Source: Mesostigma viride (taxonomy: Eukaryota > Streptophyta > Mesostigmatophyceae > Mesostigmatales > Mesostigmataceae). Taken from it: a stretch of DNA of 64,000 nucleotides. The notes beneath the pieces are model-generated. The model made no database searches. It was given only the letters and a program-made list of their open reading frames with translations, and was not told the DNA's origin. Both the position numbers and the translations under genes were made by a program. The stretch spans positions 580,262 to 644,261 of the forward strand of contig RPFO01000938.1 of the NCBI GenBank assembly GCA_009746045.1. Reading direction: 5' to 3'. Shown piece after piece: positions 21,248-32,513 of this stretch (position 1 is its first letter; every line of letters begins with the position of its first letter).

Positions 21248-22933
21248 CCCCTAAATGGTCTTGCTGCCGATTTTCCGCCAAAAATCGAGTTCCAGCCGAT
21301 GCATCGGCCCCTTCTCGGGGGACCAGATGCCGCGAAATCTATTGAGAATTAGGAAAAGTTTAGCTGAGAAGATCGAAAGTTTATAATTTTCCTCACAGCA
21401 TGGTACTAGGGTTTGCATACTTCTGACAAAGTTATAGAGGTGTTCTGGCCGGTCAAAGTACAAGGGGTCAGGGTACTTTTTCACGTACAACGTGCATTCC
21501 GGAAAACGACGACCTGGCCATGGCGGCTTGCGCCCACGCATGGCATTTACGTTTTCGTTCGAATTTTCTGACCAAACTTAGGATATTGATTTTATACGTC
21601 CTAAATATCATACAGCCCAATTTTTGGTTCGCGGGAATGCCATTTGATAGGTGTCGGCAGCGTTCTTGCTGGAAAACCCTGCGATCAGGCCGGACGATAG
21701 AAACGTTGACAGCAATACCTTTCCGGCGTATTTTAAAGGATATATCGGTTTATTTGTACTTTTTATGATACATAATAGTCGTAAACGTGCAAGGGTGGCC
21801 AGAAATCGCTGAATCCAGCGACCATGCTGCACAACTTTGGTGTGCCGAAATGCGCCATTTTGGGCCACCGCCTGGGCCAAGGTAACGCCATCCATGCCTG
21901 GTAAAGCTTAAGCATCGTTTTCCTATCGATGTTTGACGTTTATATGTACGTTCTAGCTTGTGTAGCACATTCTTTTTGCATTATTCATGCTCTTTCTTGA
22001 CCCTGGCCTGGCCCCTTTCTAAAACACCCTTCTTAGATGCTTCCCTCAGTCAGTTGACCTGCCACAGGGTGATGGTGATAAGTTTTAGAGGCTGCATGGG
22101 TTTGAATACCTCCAATATGTTTGTTATACATTTCCCATACACATATTGCATGAGTGTGAGGCAGTTGGCTGGTCTCTGTGGCATCATCAAGCACGTAACT
22201 GGTAAGTAAAAGCTTCCCATTGACAGCATGTGCCACCAGGTGTGCTGGCCATCACCTGGCAAGCTATAGCAGCTTAGGCCTAGTTTATCCTTGCTAGGGC
22301 AGGCTGAAATAGGCTCAACATCACTAGTTTGTTGGTGGCTGCCTCCTAGAATGCATGCCTTGCGTAGGGTATCCGTACCACGTTACCTACGTGCATGGAC
22401 AAGGTAGCACCTGCACATAGGTGCCATGTAAGGGCAGTGTGATGATGCAGTTATGTTTCCCCATCATTGTGGAAGGGAAATGTATTGTTTGGCATGGTTG
22501 GTGGCCATATTAGTAGGTAGTATGCCCACCCCTACCCCTTGGTTGCTTTTTACCAACGGTACCCCTAAGGGCTGTGCTGGGTGTAACTGCTGGTATACCC
22601 ACTCAAATGATGACCCCAATGGCTCAAACTGTTCAGCAACTAATTGTTTATCATCCCTGAAGTGGTAGGTGCATAGGTCTTATAACATAATTCAAAATGC
22701 ACATTCTACCAAAAATGAAAACGCGCGTCTTGACCCCCCTGACTTTGACGGCAGTTATATATGGCCTACCCTGCATATATGTGAGGTTGTGATATACCAA
22801 CCCGAAGGGCAACTCATGGACATGCTTGCCCCCCAAGGACAGCCATTGGATATGGGTAGGTTGGATGGCATCTGGTTTGCAAAATTGTGAAGATCCAGCC
22901 GATTTATCGGCAGGATCTCAGACCATTTAGGGG
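21248..22933. mobile_element. TTAA-flanked piggyBac-like element (1,686 bp)
   Basis: Perfect 13-bp terminal inverted repeats CCCCTAAATGGTC / GACCATTTAGGGG are immediately flanked by TTAA on both sides. Subterminal CAGCCGAT..ATCGGC palindromes also mirror each other. TTAA duplication with CCC-starting ends is the piggyBac signature. Inside are only short ORFs (for example 22,453-22,668 and 22,669-22,890, adjacent and in one frame but separated by a stop) without a recognisable DDD transposase, so it is likely non-autonomous or decayed. Confidence 0.7.
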
Positions 22934-23308
22934 TTAATTAATTAATTCCATTGCTGGATTGATGGAGGTGGGTTAAGCCGCGAAACCGAACTAAGGCCCT
23001 TTCCACATTCGTCAGTTCCGGGGAGTTAGGGTCCTAATTCAGTCGGTTCCGGAACTAGAGGTTTCCACATTGGGCCGTCCAATTAGAAATGTAATTCCAA
23101 CCGCTAATTCGACCGGAACTGGGGTGGAACTCCTGGAACTCGAAAAAAGCAGTTCCGGCCAGTTCCAGTCAGAATTAATTTTTTTTTTTTGGTCGATGCA
23201 CGAAAAGGGCGGGGAACACGACGTGAAAAGGGCGGGGAACACGTGCACGCCGGGAAGACAGTGCGGCCACCATCGCTGCCGCGCGTTAGTGGATGAAAGT
23301 GCGTAGCC

Positions 23309-23788
23309 ATGATCGCGAGACTAATAGTTATATTTCTCATCGTGCTGGTGCGCTACCTGCAGCTACGCAGGAAGCAGGCCGCGATACGCATTATTCAGGA
23401 AAATGCGGCTCGCGAGGCGGAATACATGGCAACCGCCACACAAGTGATGATGGGGATGGCAATGGACGACAAGCCAGACGACCGACGAGGCGGGTGGCAG
23501 CCCGGTCGCCCGTGGGCATATGATAGGGCCGCAGGACGTGGATTTTGGGAATCAGCAAAGCGAGGGGGTGTCATGACGGACGCGGACTTCCGTGCAACAT
23601 TTCACATGACCCGTGATTCCTTTGATCGTGTAGTGTGTATGTTGATCGCGTTAGCTAAAATTAGTCAGCCATGGTTAAGTAAGCTAATGGAATTTGAAGG
23701 CACGGTAAAACCAGTACTGAAAAGCTATCAGCCCAGTTCTCTCGCGTGTAGATTGTTTGCTTTCTCGACATTTTGTTCGGACGCGTAG
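23309..23788 (+). pseudogene. PIF/Harbinger-type transposase N-terminal fragment
   Basis: 159 residues. After a hydrophobic start (MIARLIVIFLIVLVRYLQL) comes DADFRATFHMTRDSFDRVV, close to the conserved N-terminal region of Harbinger transposases (FRMSRETFD type). The DDE catalytic part that should follow is not readable in any frame, so it is truncated or decayed. The element's ends and TAA duplication support the family call. Confidence 0.55.
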
Positions 23789-24954
23789 TGCATTATCACG
23801 GGAAGCATAGCGATTGGTAGCCAACGATGGCGACGTACGTGAAGCCTCTGCTCTATGACGGGAAGGCATCTGGCGTTGCTGCAACTGGAATCAGGCCAGT
23901 GCCATGTTCGGCACCGTGCACGCGGAAATAAGGCGCCGTCACGTTAGATAGCACTGCTGAGGACGAGCTGCGCCTGCCTGCCCATATTTACCGAGTTTGT
24001 CTCGCATCGCACTGCATTATTGCTGGCCAGACTTTGCTGTCTCTATGCCCGACAGACTGGTTCACGAACCGTTTTAATTTGCTGCGTGCGTGGCTCCTGC
24101 CCTTCCATGGCAATGTTTGCAATTTCGCACGTTTTCGTTGTGATTGTTGGCACATACTACATAGCCATGCACATGACATACTGCATGAAGGTCGCAAAGT
24201 TAGGTATAGTTTCTGTTTGTAAATCCTGAGTTCTTGCTTTACACACGGTTCCTTGAAATGAAGGCCCTGGCCGAAGCTCGTTGCTTGCCAAAGCCTTCTT
24301 GTGTCGAAGAACAGCGGTTCTCAGTGGGCACATGAAAGAGACGTTGCCAGGCATTTTAAGATTTCCAACCACACGCTTGTCCTGTAACCATGCAATTCAT
24401 TCCATGTGCGTTATGAATCTGGCAGCTTGTGAGCCTGCAACCATTAATTGCAGTTTGGCACATGTTACAAAAAGTAGGCTCCTTGAATTTAGGCTGCTTT
24501 CTCGCTTATTTTTGTTGATGCTATAGGCAACATTGGACTTAACACTAACTTGAGTCCCACCCGCATCCAACCCCCCAATCATCCATCCACTCCGTCCCTA
24601 CCCACCCAATTATACCACCGTCTTCCCGCCCACTCTTGAACTAATCAGCCCAACGCCCCAGCCCAAGACACAGGCAAATGCCCATGTAGCCACCCATGTG
24701 CGCGTGCCTAGAGACACTCAACTAGCTAGGCTGCATGTATGTGCCATGGGGGCATAATAGGTGCATGGGCGCAGGTGCACATGCAGGCCCGCAGGCATGC
24801 ACACAAGCAGGCAGGCAGGCAGGTTGACAGATGGGTGGGCAGATAGGCGGGTGGCAGACTTGCAGGCGGGCAGGCAGGAGGATGGGCAGAACATTGGGTG
24901 GACAGGCGAGTAAGAAGGTCGTTGGGTCCAAGCAACCCGTTTATTGGTGATGGA

Positions 24955-25151
24955 TTGATGTGTGTGGCGCATGTGTGCAAGTCGGCCTGTGTTTGTGTGC
25001 ATTTGTATGCATGTGCACGTGTGCTCGTGGGTGTGTGCACATGTTTGTGTGCATGTGTTAGCGTGCATGTGCGCACGTGGGTGTGTGCATGTGTGTGATA
25101 TTGTGTGCATACATGTGTATGTCACAGTGTGCATGTGTGTGCGTGTGTGCG

Positions 25152-25192
<41 letters not shown>

Positions 25193-25570
25193 GTGCGAGT
25201 GTGCGAGTGTGCGTGTGTGCGTGTGTGCGTGTGTGCGTGTGTGCGTGTGTGCGTGTGTGCGTGTGTGCATGTGTGCATGTGTGTATGCGTGCGTGTGTGC
25301 ATGTGTGCATGTGTGTATGCGTGCGTGTGTGCATGTGTGCATGTGTGCGTGTGTGCATGTGTGTATGTGTGCATGTGTGCGTGTGTGCGTGTGTGCAAGT
25401 GTGTATGTGTGCATGTGTGTATGTGTGCGTGTGTGCGTGTGTGCATGTGTGCATGTGTGCATGTGTGCGTGTGTGCATGTGTGTATGTGTGCATGTGTGT
25501 ATGCGTGCGTGTGTGCATGTGTGTGTGAACATTTATGTGCATGTGTATGATGTATGTGGGCGTGTGTGTG
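24955..25570. repeat. (TGTGCN)n / (TG)n satellite
   Basis: ~600 bp of TGTGCA, TGTGCG and TGTGTA hexamers with a pure (GT)n core near 25,155-25,188. Long ORFs on both strands (Cys/Val and Thr/His repeats) are artefacts. Confidence 0.95.
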
Positions 25571-26786
25571 TGCTGGGGGGTAGGATGGATAGGGAAAAGA
25601 AAGAGTGAAAAATGCAAGGTGTGGGGGAGTTAAATGTTTCACCTCGCGGCAAAAGTCGTTGTGCCTGCCGCGTGTATTGACAAGCAGCTGTGGGCACGGT
25701 TGCAGCAAGTGAGTACACGCCAAGGGCCTACACGGTTCATGCAATAGCACACAGCCAGTGGGACGAAACATCTGCACATATTACTTGGGTTCATCTGTTT
25801 TGCACATTACCTGCTTGGGTTCATCAACTGAATTCTGCACCTTACACTTGCATGGCTCATGGTTTCAATCGCTGCTCAATTGACGGAAAATGAACAGGCA
25901 ATCAACATTCAGATATGTTAATCCTGAAAAGTGACCTTCCACGTACACCAGGAGAATGAAGGTCGATGCTGCTGTGACGCATGAGCCTAATCCACGTGCT
26001 CTCGGAGGTCTCCACCTCGGCAGGAGCACCTGCAGGCGTCGTGGCTCGCTTACCTCAAGCAATATGCGCGTGCTGAAAGCTACCGGGGTCTAGGCAGAGT
26101 TACATTATCTGCCCGGAAAAAGCACCTCTTAAACCTTTCTCGGCAACGAAGCTCTGAGCAGCGCTATATTGTCGTGGCCGGACTTCATTGTCGCCATTAA
26201 AATGTCAAAAGCTGTTCGATTCATCCAAGGAAAATGCGTGCATGGTAGACAGATCATGAGATGCCCGGGCGTATAGACATGACAAGCATGATCAGAGTAT
26301 AGACATGACAAGCAACTGCTTAGATGGCGCTCATCGCGTCCCCTCCTCGCTTCCCTCGACTCAGTTCGTTAAGGCGCCTAATCCAATGTATGGCATAGGC
26401 CGCTGTGATCTGGCCGCGCACCTCGGCCTCAAGAACATCTTCTTGCGTCTTAAACATCAGCGCCGGAGGCGGCGGCTCAGCCATTGCAAGGCTTAAAATC
26501 ACAGCGATGCCAGATGGTTATGGCGTGTAATGCCGGGCGACGGGGTGCAGTTTTCACTTTAAGTAGGGTCAAGCACGTGCCATGATGCACACAAAAAGGC
26601 GGGAACTTGTTCGCCGCCGTTGGATCGGAACTGAATGTGGAAACCCCGTCCCGACTAATTCACCGCTAATTCATTCTAATTCGCCGCGCCGAATTAGACC
26701 TCGAGCCTGGAACTGCGGTCCGGACCAATCCGAGTCCTCACCTCCTAATTCGCACTAATTCGTCACCATATGTGGAAAGGCTCTAA

Positions 26787-28345
26787 GCTAACTCTACTAA
26801 GCTAGTCTACAAAATCCTAACTGACTCTACACAGCAAAGCGCCCCTTCCTCCTGGAGGGGGGGGGGGGCCGGGGCTTGCCCACAGGGGCTGGCGTGTGAG
26901 CCTGGACAATCGTCTTCCACCTCTTCTTGTTCTGCATAGCAGTCCATGCCTTAATTCTTCAGCGCCCTCAAGGCAGAGGAGGCCAGCACCCCAGCCGGGC
27001 ACTTCCTGGTTATGCTGCTCGACCGACGCCAACGCCACGCTGCCAGTCGGCACCGCCGGAGGTGCTCAGGACGCCCGCTTGCATGAACACGACGGCCAAC
27101 GGTAACACGGCCGGATCTCTTTGCGGATCTGTTGGCAGAATCTGCGCTGGTTGCATGCAATGCTTCTTTCGCACGCCCCGCCAAGCAGCTTGCCGCCTTC
27201 TTTGGGCCGTCGGATCGGGTGCCTCTGCCTTGACTGTATCTGCGTACGCCGGGCTCAGCGCCCCTCTGTTGTGGATGCTCGCGTGCTGCAAGATTCTGTC
27301 AGCACTGTGAATTCTGATCACCGTCTCGTGCTTCAAGCGCATCAGATTGCGGTGCGTTTCCTGGCGTGAAGCCGTCGCGACAACTGGCGCCTCAGCGGCC
27401 CGATCTCAAGGTGCTCCGGAGGGTACTGAAGGATGCCCACAAGATGTCAGCAGCGGAGCAGGCCGCTATGACGCACCGGGACGAAGTCCTGGCAGTCTTC
27501 AACGCCAGGGGCAGTCGACAGCAGCTAGTTACACGCCATGCATTCCGCCCCCAGGTGACTTTTCAGTGATCCTACGCGGTATCGCTGCCAAGTACCGCCT
27601 GGATGCCCGCACCCGGCTCCCCTCCTTGCCTCCGCGCCGACAGCTTGCTGTCCACCGCCAAGCACTGATGCAGTGGTCGCCGCCAGGCAGATGCTCCGCC
27701 GCAACAGGGACCCGACCGCCAAGCCTCGTCTGCAAGCGGCTCTGCGGGTCGCCTATATACGAGCAAGCTGAGAAGGCCCGTATACGCTCAGCATGCAGAT
27801 GGTCAAGGACCTGCGCACCTGCCAGTGCTCAGAAGAATGACGGCAAGGGGGCCTGGTTCTGGTACAAGCGCCTCGGACACCTGGACAGCCGCCTCAGTCG
27901 GCAGATCGACCCCATATCGCTACAATGTACTACCTGGGGCACCGGCCAAGCGGCTCCACACCTGGTCCGCAGTGGCCGCGGCGGCCGCGGCCACTGCAGA
28001 GGTCTTGGGGACAGCTGCGCCGCGCCCCCGCCCAGGGCTGCTACCAACCGCCGCCGCCCGCCACCTGGGCCGCCCTGGCAGGCGGCCCAGCCAGGCCCCC
28101 GGCCCCCGCGCCGGCCCAGGTCAGCGGCGGACTACCTAGTCCCCCCGCTGACCGGCCGGCCCGCTCGGCGCCCTGTCAGACATGCCTCCTTGATCTGACA
28201 CCTCCTGCGAGGTCACGGAGGCGGTCCAGCGCCTGCGTTATGATGCAGCCACAGGCTCCGATCGACGAGATTCCGGCCGCAGTCGTGAAACTCGCCGCCG
28301 AGTTCGAGGACACTGGTGTCATGCAGCTCTTCCGGGATATCTGCA
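26787..28345 (+). pseudogene. Fragment of second LINE family (EEP end to RT start)
   Basis: Frame-broken plus-strand sequence homologous to 57,000-55,600 (minus): shared segments include RICWQNLRWLHAMLLSHAP, RPSVVDARVLQDSVSTV, SDHRLVL and LKVLR.VLKDA.KMSAAEQAAM. The first ~150 bases (26,787-26,945) instead match the 3' LINE fragment in the 19,393 insertion and are the right flank of the Harbinger element. Confidence 0.75.
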
Positions 28346-28359
28346 ATCGCATTCTGTCT

Positions 28360-28364
28360 GTCTG

Positions 28365-28402
<38 letters not shown>
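28360..28402. repeat. (GT)n microsatellite
   Basis: CTGTCTGTCTGTC followed by (GT)n at the 3' break of the LINE fragment. Confidence 0.85.
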
Positions 28403-28405
<3 letters not shown>

Positions 28406-28498
28406 ACTGTAGTCCGTGCGTTAGCGGTGCACGTTACTAGGTATGGCACCGACAGCTAGCCGGCTAGGGCAAACATTATTAGGCATATGGCTGCCATT

Positions 28499-29550
28499 GA
28501 ATTGAATTGAATTGAATTGTAACATAACTCCGTTGGGAGTATATGTAGCACATAGCCCTTGAGAGGGGGCATATGGCCTATCATACATCCTAAGCTACTT
28601 CCTGCAAGGGTGGGGATGTAAAGGACCCTTGCTCTAGGTGCACCAGGGCACGTGCATCCCCATGATCTTCAAGCTATGCCCAGCGAAGGGGGAGCCTGTC
28701 ATGGGGGGGAAGATCAGCATAGCTATACAAAGGCTAAAGCGTGGCTCTCAGCAGAGAGTTACTCCCTGCATGGGCACAACATAACTAAATAAAGCTAGGC
28801 ATCATCTGGAGTGTGGCTCATCATAGGCACACATGTACATGATTAAATAAAGCGTGTGGCTTAGCTGGGATAGTGCCTCTAGGAGGCGTACATGTACATG
28901 GCCACGGTCTATCTATTCTACACTACTACTGCTGTATTCCCCTAAGCTGGGGCGTCTGGAGTCGCTGGGGCCGCGGGGGTCGCCTGCCAGGGCTTGTGGC
29001 CGACGTAGATGGCCGCCCCCTTCCAATACACCGGCTGGCCCGCCTTGGTCTGCCGGAGCTGGAGGTAGGTCGGCCATAGCGCCCGTCGCCGTTGTTGCTG
29101 CGCCAGGGTCAGGTCGTCGTCAAGGGTGAAGAGAGTCTTCTCGAGCCGCTTGCGGCGTCTGAGAAAAGAAATCTTGTCCGCCGGGGTCTTAAAGGTGAGA
29201 AGGAGCGGGGGCGGCCCTGCCTTACCCCGCGCGCGGGGAAGGCGGTGGGCGGCCAGCTTGATCTCACCAGTAAGGCCCATGCGATCAAGGATTTCTCTCT
29301 CAAAAGCACGCGCAAGCTTCTCGGAATTCTCACCTTCCTCCATCTTGAGATTCTTGACAATGACGTTAAGGCTGCGCTTGGCGAGCTCGGCCTCCTCGCG
29401 GAGGTCAAGCGTCTGCCGTTGGAGCTGGGCTGCGACGGCGGAGGTGGTGGAGGTGGTGTGTTGCTTAAGCATGTCCGCCCAGGTGGTGATGGGAGGAGCA
29501 TCGCCGACCATGGCTGCCATGGTGGCATATATTATCACCAGCACCATTAT
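28499..29550 (-). mobile_element. ORF1-only retroelement, copy D (5' truncated)
   Basis: The (GAATT)4 tail at 28,499-28,518 joins the same 3' end as copy A. The minus-strand ORF 29,547-28,942 (201 aa) is open through the coiled coil (TTWADMLKQHTTSTTSAV), RRM-like segment and C-terminal domain (LDDDLTLAQQQRRRALWPTY, YWKGAAIYVGHKPW). The N-terminal half is missing. Confidence 0.75.
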
Positions 29551-29569
29551 TAATAAGCAGCGGCGCCTG

Positions 29570-30090
29570 CAGCTAAGTAGGTCACCTAGCTCGCACCATG
29601 CAACCAGGTAGACACCTCACGTGGCCCCCCGGCCTGCAGGACTGCGAGTCTGCGACCAGCTCAGCGCCTGGCCGGCACCTCCTGACGTGGGCCGGGCCCA
29701 GTGATGTTAGACGCCGCAAGGCCCGCACCTTCAAAGAACAGCTAGTAGAGGACATGGGGGGCCTAGGCCTCTCCGTGATTTGCGGGAAGAAGATGATGGA
29801 CAAGGCCAAGTGTGCCCAGGTCATAGAGGACAACGAGCCCCCCCCTGTGGGGCCGAAGCGCCCGCGTGTGCAATTAAACCCACGGGACTGAGGCACACGC
29901 CAGACAGCTCCCCTAGGGCAGCGTGATGCTGATTAGTAGATAGATGTTGTAGTTAGTGATGCTGTCAGATAGATGTTGTAGGGCGATGATGTAGATAGAT
30001 TAGACCGGTAGGACTGCATGTCGGTTTGCACCCACCTGATCCATCCATCGGTGACTCCCCAACGGGAGCACGAGTCTAATTAACCCATTA
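29570..30090 (+). repeat. Left arm of a ~0.5 kb inverted repeat
   Basis: Reverse-complement relation to 31,400-31,905: CACCATGCAACCAGGTAGAC here matches CTACCTGGTTGGTGCGAGC there, and the outer parts share GACTCCCCAACGGGAGCACG in opposite orientation. A 97-aa frame (29,598-29,891, with DMGGLGLSVICGKKMMDKAK) lies in this arm and is partly preserved in the other. Confidence 0.75.
29598..29891 (+). CDS. 97-aa ORF inside the inverted-repeat arm, possible retroelement fragment
   Basis: No family is recognised. Residues ~45-80 (RRRKARTFKEQLVEDMGGLG and following) are the best-preserved part and are also found, degraded, in the minus-strand sequence of the opposite arm (31,600-31,760), which suggests past coding in a repeated element. 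It starts close to a copy D boundary. Confidence 0.3.
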   Translation: MQPGRHLTWPPGLQDCESATSSAPGRHLLTWAGPSDVRRRKARTFKEQLVEDMGGLGLSVICGKKMMDKAKCAQVIEDNEPPPVGPKRPRVQLNPRD

Positions 30091-30139
30091 ATTATTAATC
30101 AATGGCAGCAGTGACTACCAATTAATGATTACAAGCTAG

Positions 30140-30420
30140 AGCTATATTCTATAGCCCGCAGTCGGGGGCGTCCACATCTTGTGCTTGATCATCAGGTCCC
30201 CGCCCCTCCAGTTCACCTTGGGCTTCTTGGGGTCCTGCTTGTGGCGGAGGTATTCTGGCCCGCGCTGGTTGTCCCGATTTCTGGCCTGCGCTGGTTGTCT
30301 CCTTGGTATTCAGGCCCGACAGGGGTCGCGTCGCTGCTGCTGCTGCTGCTGAGCGGGGGTCAGGTCGTCGTCCAGCGTCCAGGTGAGGTCGTGCAATCAG
30401 TAACCTCCTGCGACGAGAAG
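30140..30420 (-). pseudogene. Diverged L1 ORF1p-like C-terminal fragment
   Basis: On the minus strand it reads LDDDLTPAQQQQQQRRDP, then YLRHKQDPKKPKVNWRGGDL and MIKHKMWTPP, paralleling the C-terminal domain of the ORF1-only elements (LDDDLTLAQQQRRR, YWRGAVIHVDHKPW). Interrupted by ~60 bp including two GCGCTGGTTGTC motif copies. Confidence 0.55.
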
Positions 30421-31399
30421 GGAACCGCTGCTTAATTCAATGTCCTCAGGGGAGGGGCCATTAGGTGAGCAGGACTGGTGGGGGAGCCGCCTTGTCCCGT
30501 GAATGGGGAACGCGGTGGCACCCGCGCGCAGTTCTACCTCACCTTAGAGTACCAGGCCCATGAGAGTAAGAAGCTATAGCTGGTCCTTGATCACTTGAGC
30601 TCGTGAGCAATAAGGGTGCCGGGTTGACGTCTCACCTGGCTTCTGGGGGGGATGACGGCGCAGCACCACTCGGCATTCGCGGCCAGCGCGGTCGGTGGCC
30701 TCCCGTTGCCTTTTCCTGGCGAAGGTCCTCAAGCTCCTGGAAGTTTCGTAGCGATGGTGTCTGTCGTTGAGGCGGTCGCTGACCGCAGCAGGTTCGCGTA
30801 GTCCTGAGTGCGGCGAGAGGCTATTGATCTGCCGGCCGGGTGCCTGGCCGCAGCCTGGGCAGCCTACGATGGTGGCCGTCTGCGCTGCAATTTCCGGGAC
30901 CTGCGCGGCCAGGGGGTCGGTTTGGGCTGTGATGGACTCTAGCTAGCTTCTAATAACCCCCTTAACGAGCATATTGCTTGAGGCCGGATGCAGGGCTTAT
31001 GGGACTATCTGCATGTACTCCGCGCCCGTGGGCATGATAGACAAGGAGAAATGGCCTTCCGTAGACCTGCGATAAGCACCTTCCTGAGAGGCATGCTCCT
31101 GTTTTCTCCCCACGGGCCCTGCTGCGGCCCATTGCGCTAGAATGCAGGGTAGGAGTGCGCGCAGGTGGAGGTTATTCCCCCTGAGAATAGCCGCTATAAC
31201 TACCGCGCAGACACGTGTCTATTAATTAATTAATTAACTACCGCGCCTCGTCTGCCACAGTAGAGGACAGCTCAGATGAGGATTATATGTAACGGCAGGC
31301 TCGAGCTACCATGGTCCGGATTCTCCCGATTTCTGGCCTGCGCTGGTTGTCTCCTTGATATATCCCCCTCTAGTGACTATAGATATGGTTGCATTAATT
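30421..31399. other. Decayed repeat sequence, no gene seen
   Basis: Spacer between the inverted-repeat arms. It holds a TTAATTAATTAATTAA block at ~31,220, a copy of the GCGCTGGTTGTCTCCTTG motif at ~31,340 and remnants resembling the coiled-coil part of the ORF1 family. No intact ORF. Confidence 0.5.
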
Positions 31400-31905
31400 A
31401 ATTAATTAATTAGACTCGTGCTCCCGTTGGGGAGTCACGGAGCATTAACCCCGATGGATGGATGGATGGGTGCAAACATTCCTACCGGTCTAATCTATCT
31501 ACATTGGCTACATACTACATCTATCTAACAGCATTCTAACTACAACATCTATCTAGGCAGCCGCACGCTGCCCGAGGGGGAGCTATCTGGCGTGCCTCCC
31601 GCGGGATTGCACACGCGGGCGCTTCCCCACTGGGGGGGGCTCATTGTCCTCTATGACCTGGGCACACTTGGCCTTGTCCATCATCTTCTTCCAAATCACG
31701 GAGAGGCCGAGGCCCCCCATGTCCTCTACTAGCTGTTCCTTGAAGGTGCGGGCCTTGCGGCGTCTAACATCACTAGGCCCAGCCCACGTCAGGAGGTGCC
31801 GGCCAGGCTGGGCTGGTCGCAGTCCTGCGGGGGGGCCACGTGAGGTGTCTACCTGGTTGGTGCGAGCTAGGTGCCCTATACAAGCTGCAGGCGGCGTTGC
31901 TTAAT
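31400..31905 (-). repeat. Right arm of the inverted repeat
   Basis: Inverted partner of 29,570-30,090. It diverges by small indels, so the duplication is not recent. Confidence 0.75.
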
Positions 31906-32505
31906 GGTGCTGGTGATATAGGGCGCATGCCCTGGTACAGGTCCTCATTGCGGACATGAGCAGCATATCCTACTCTGAAAATGGAACGCAGCATGCTGGT
32001 GACCGCGCCGTCCAGCTTGCGGGCCAGGTCGGCGGTGAGGGTCCACGTCTCGGCGCCATTAATTAATTAATTAAAATCATAGCTCCGTGGGGAGCATATG
32101 TAACACATAGCCCTGGCCCCTGAGAAAGGGGCATCTATGGGTTTGTAATACAATCAGGGCGACAACCTGCAGGTGTAGGATGTACAACTATCACCTGCTC
32201 TGGGTGCACTATAGGTGCACCTGCACCTCCATGGTGGTTCATGCCTCCTAAACAAGCACAGGCACCCAGGGGGGGCTTGAGGAGAGGGCCTAGAAGGCCT
32301 GCATGACATATGGGGTGGAAGGTATGTGGCTAGGCTAGAGCTGGGGTACACATGGCCTCTCAGCAGAGAGTAACTCCCTGCATGGGCAAAGCATGACTCG
32401 AAATTGCTACGGCTATTGCAAGGGCGGGTGTGGGCCCGTCACGTTGGCATACATGGCCACGTCACTAAGCTTTCTAGGCTACACTACTGCTATATATATT
32501 CCCTT
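31906..32505 (-). other. ORF1-family 3' UTR fragment, minus orientation
   Basis: TTAATTAATTAATTAA (near 32,060) is followed by AATCATAGCTCCGTGGGGAG and downstream sequence similar to the 3' UTRs at 16,101 and 28,519. It ends near CTACACTACTGCTATATATA. No gene. Confidence 0.55.
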
Positions 32506-32513
32506 GTGGTAGC

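Larger units (their letters stand above)
22995..26783. mobile_element. PIF/Harbinger-like element (3.8 kb), decayed
   Basis: Ends GGCCCTTTCCACATTCG and (reverse of right end) GAGCCTTTCCACATATGG are flanked by TAA at 22,992-22,994 and 26,784-26,786. The flanking host sequence matches the uninterrupted repeat at about 19,568-19,610 (AAGCCGCGAAACCGAACTAA followed by TCTAACTC), so the empty site is present in this window. The interior has a transposase N-terminal fragment and a large TG-rich satellite. Confidence 0.75.

Noticed and set aside
24955-25777. Cys/Val- and Thr/His-rich ORFs
   Set aside because: Products of the (TGTGCN)n satellite in several frames.
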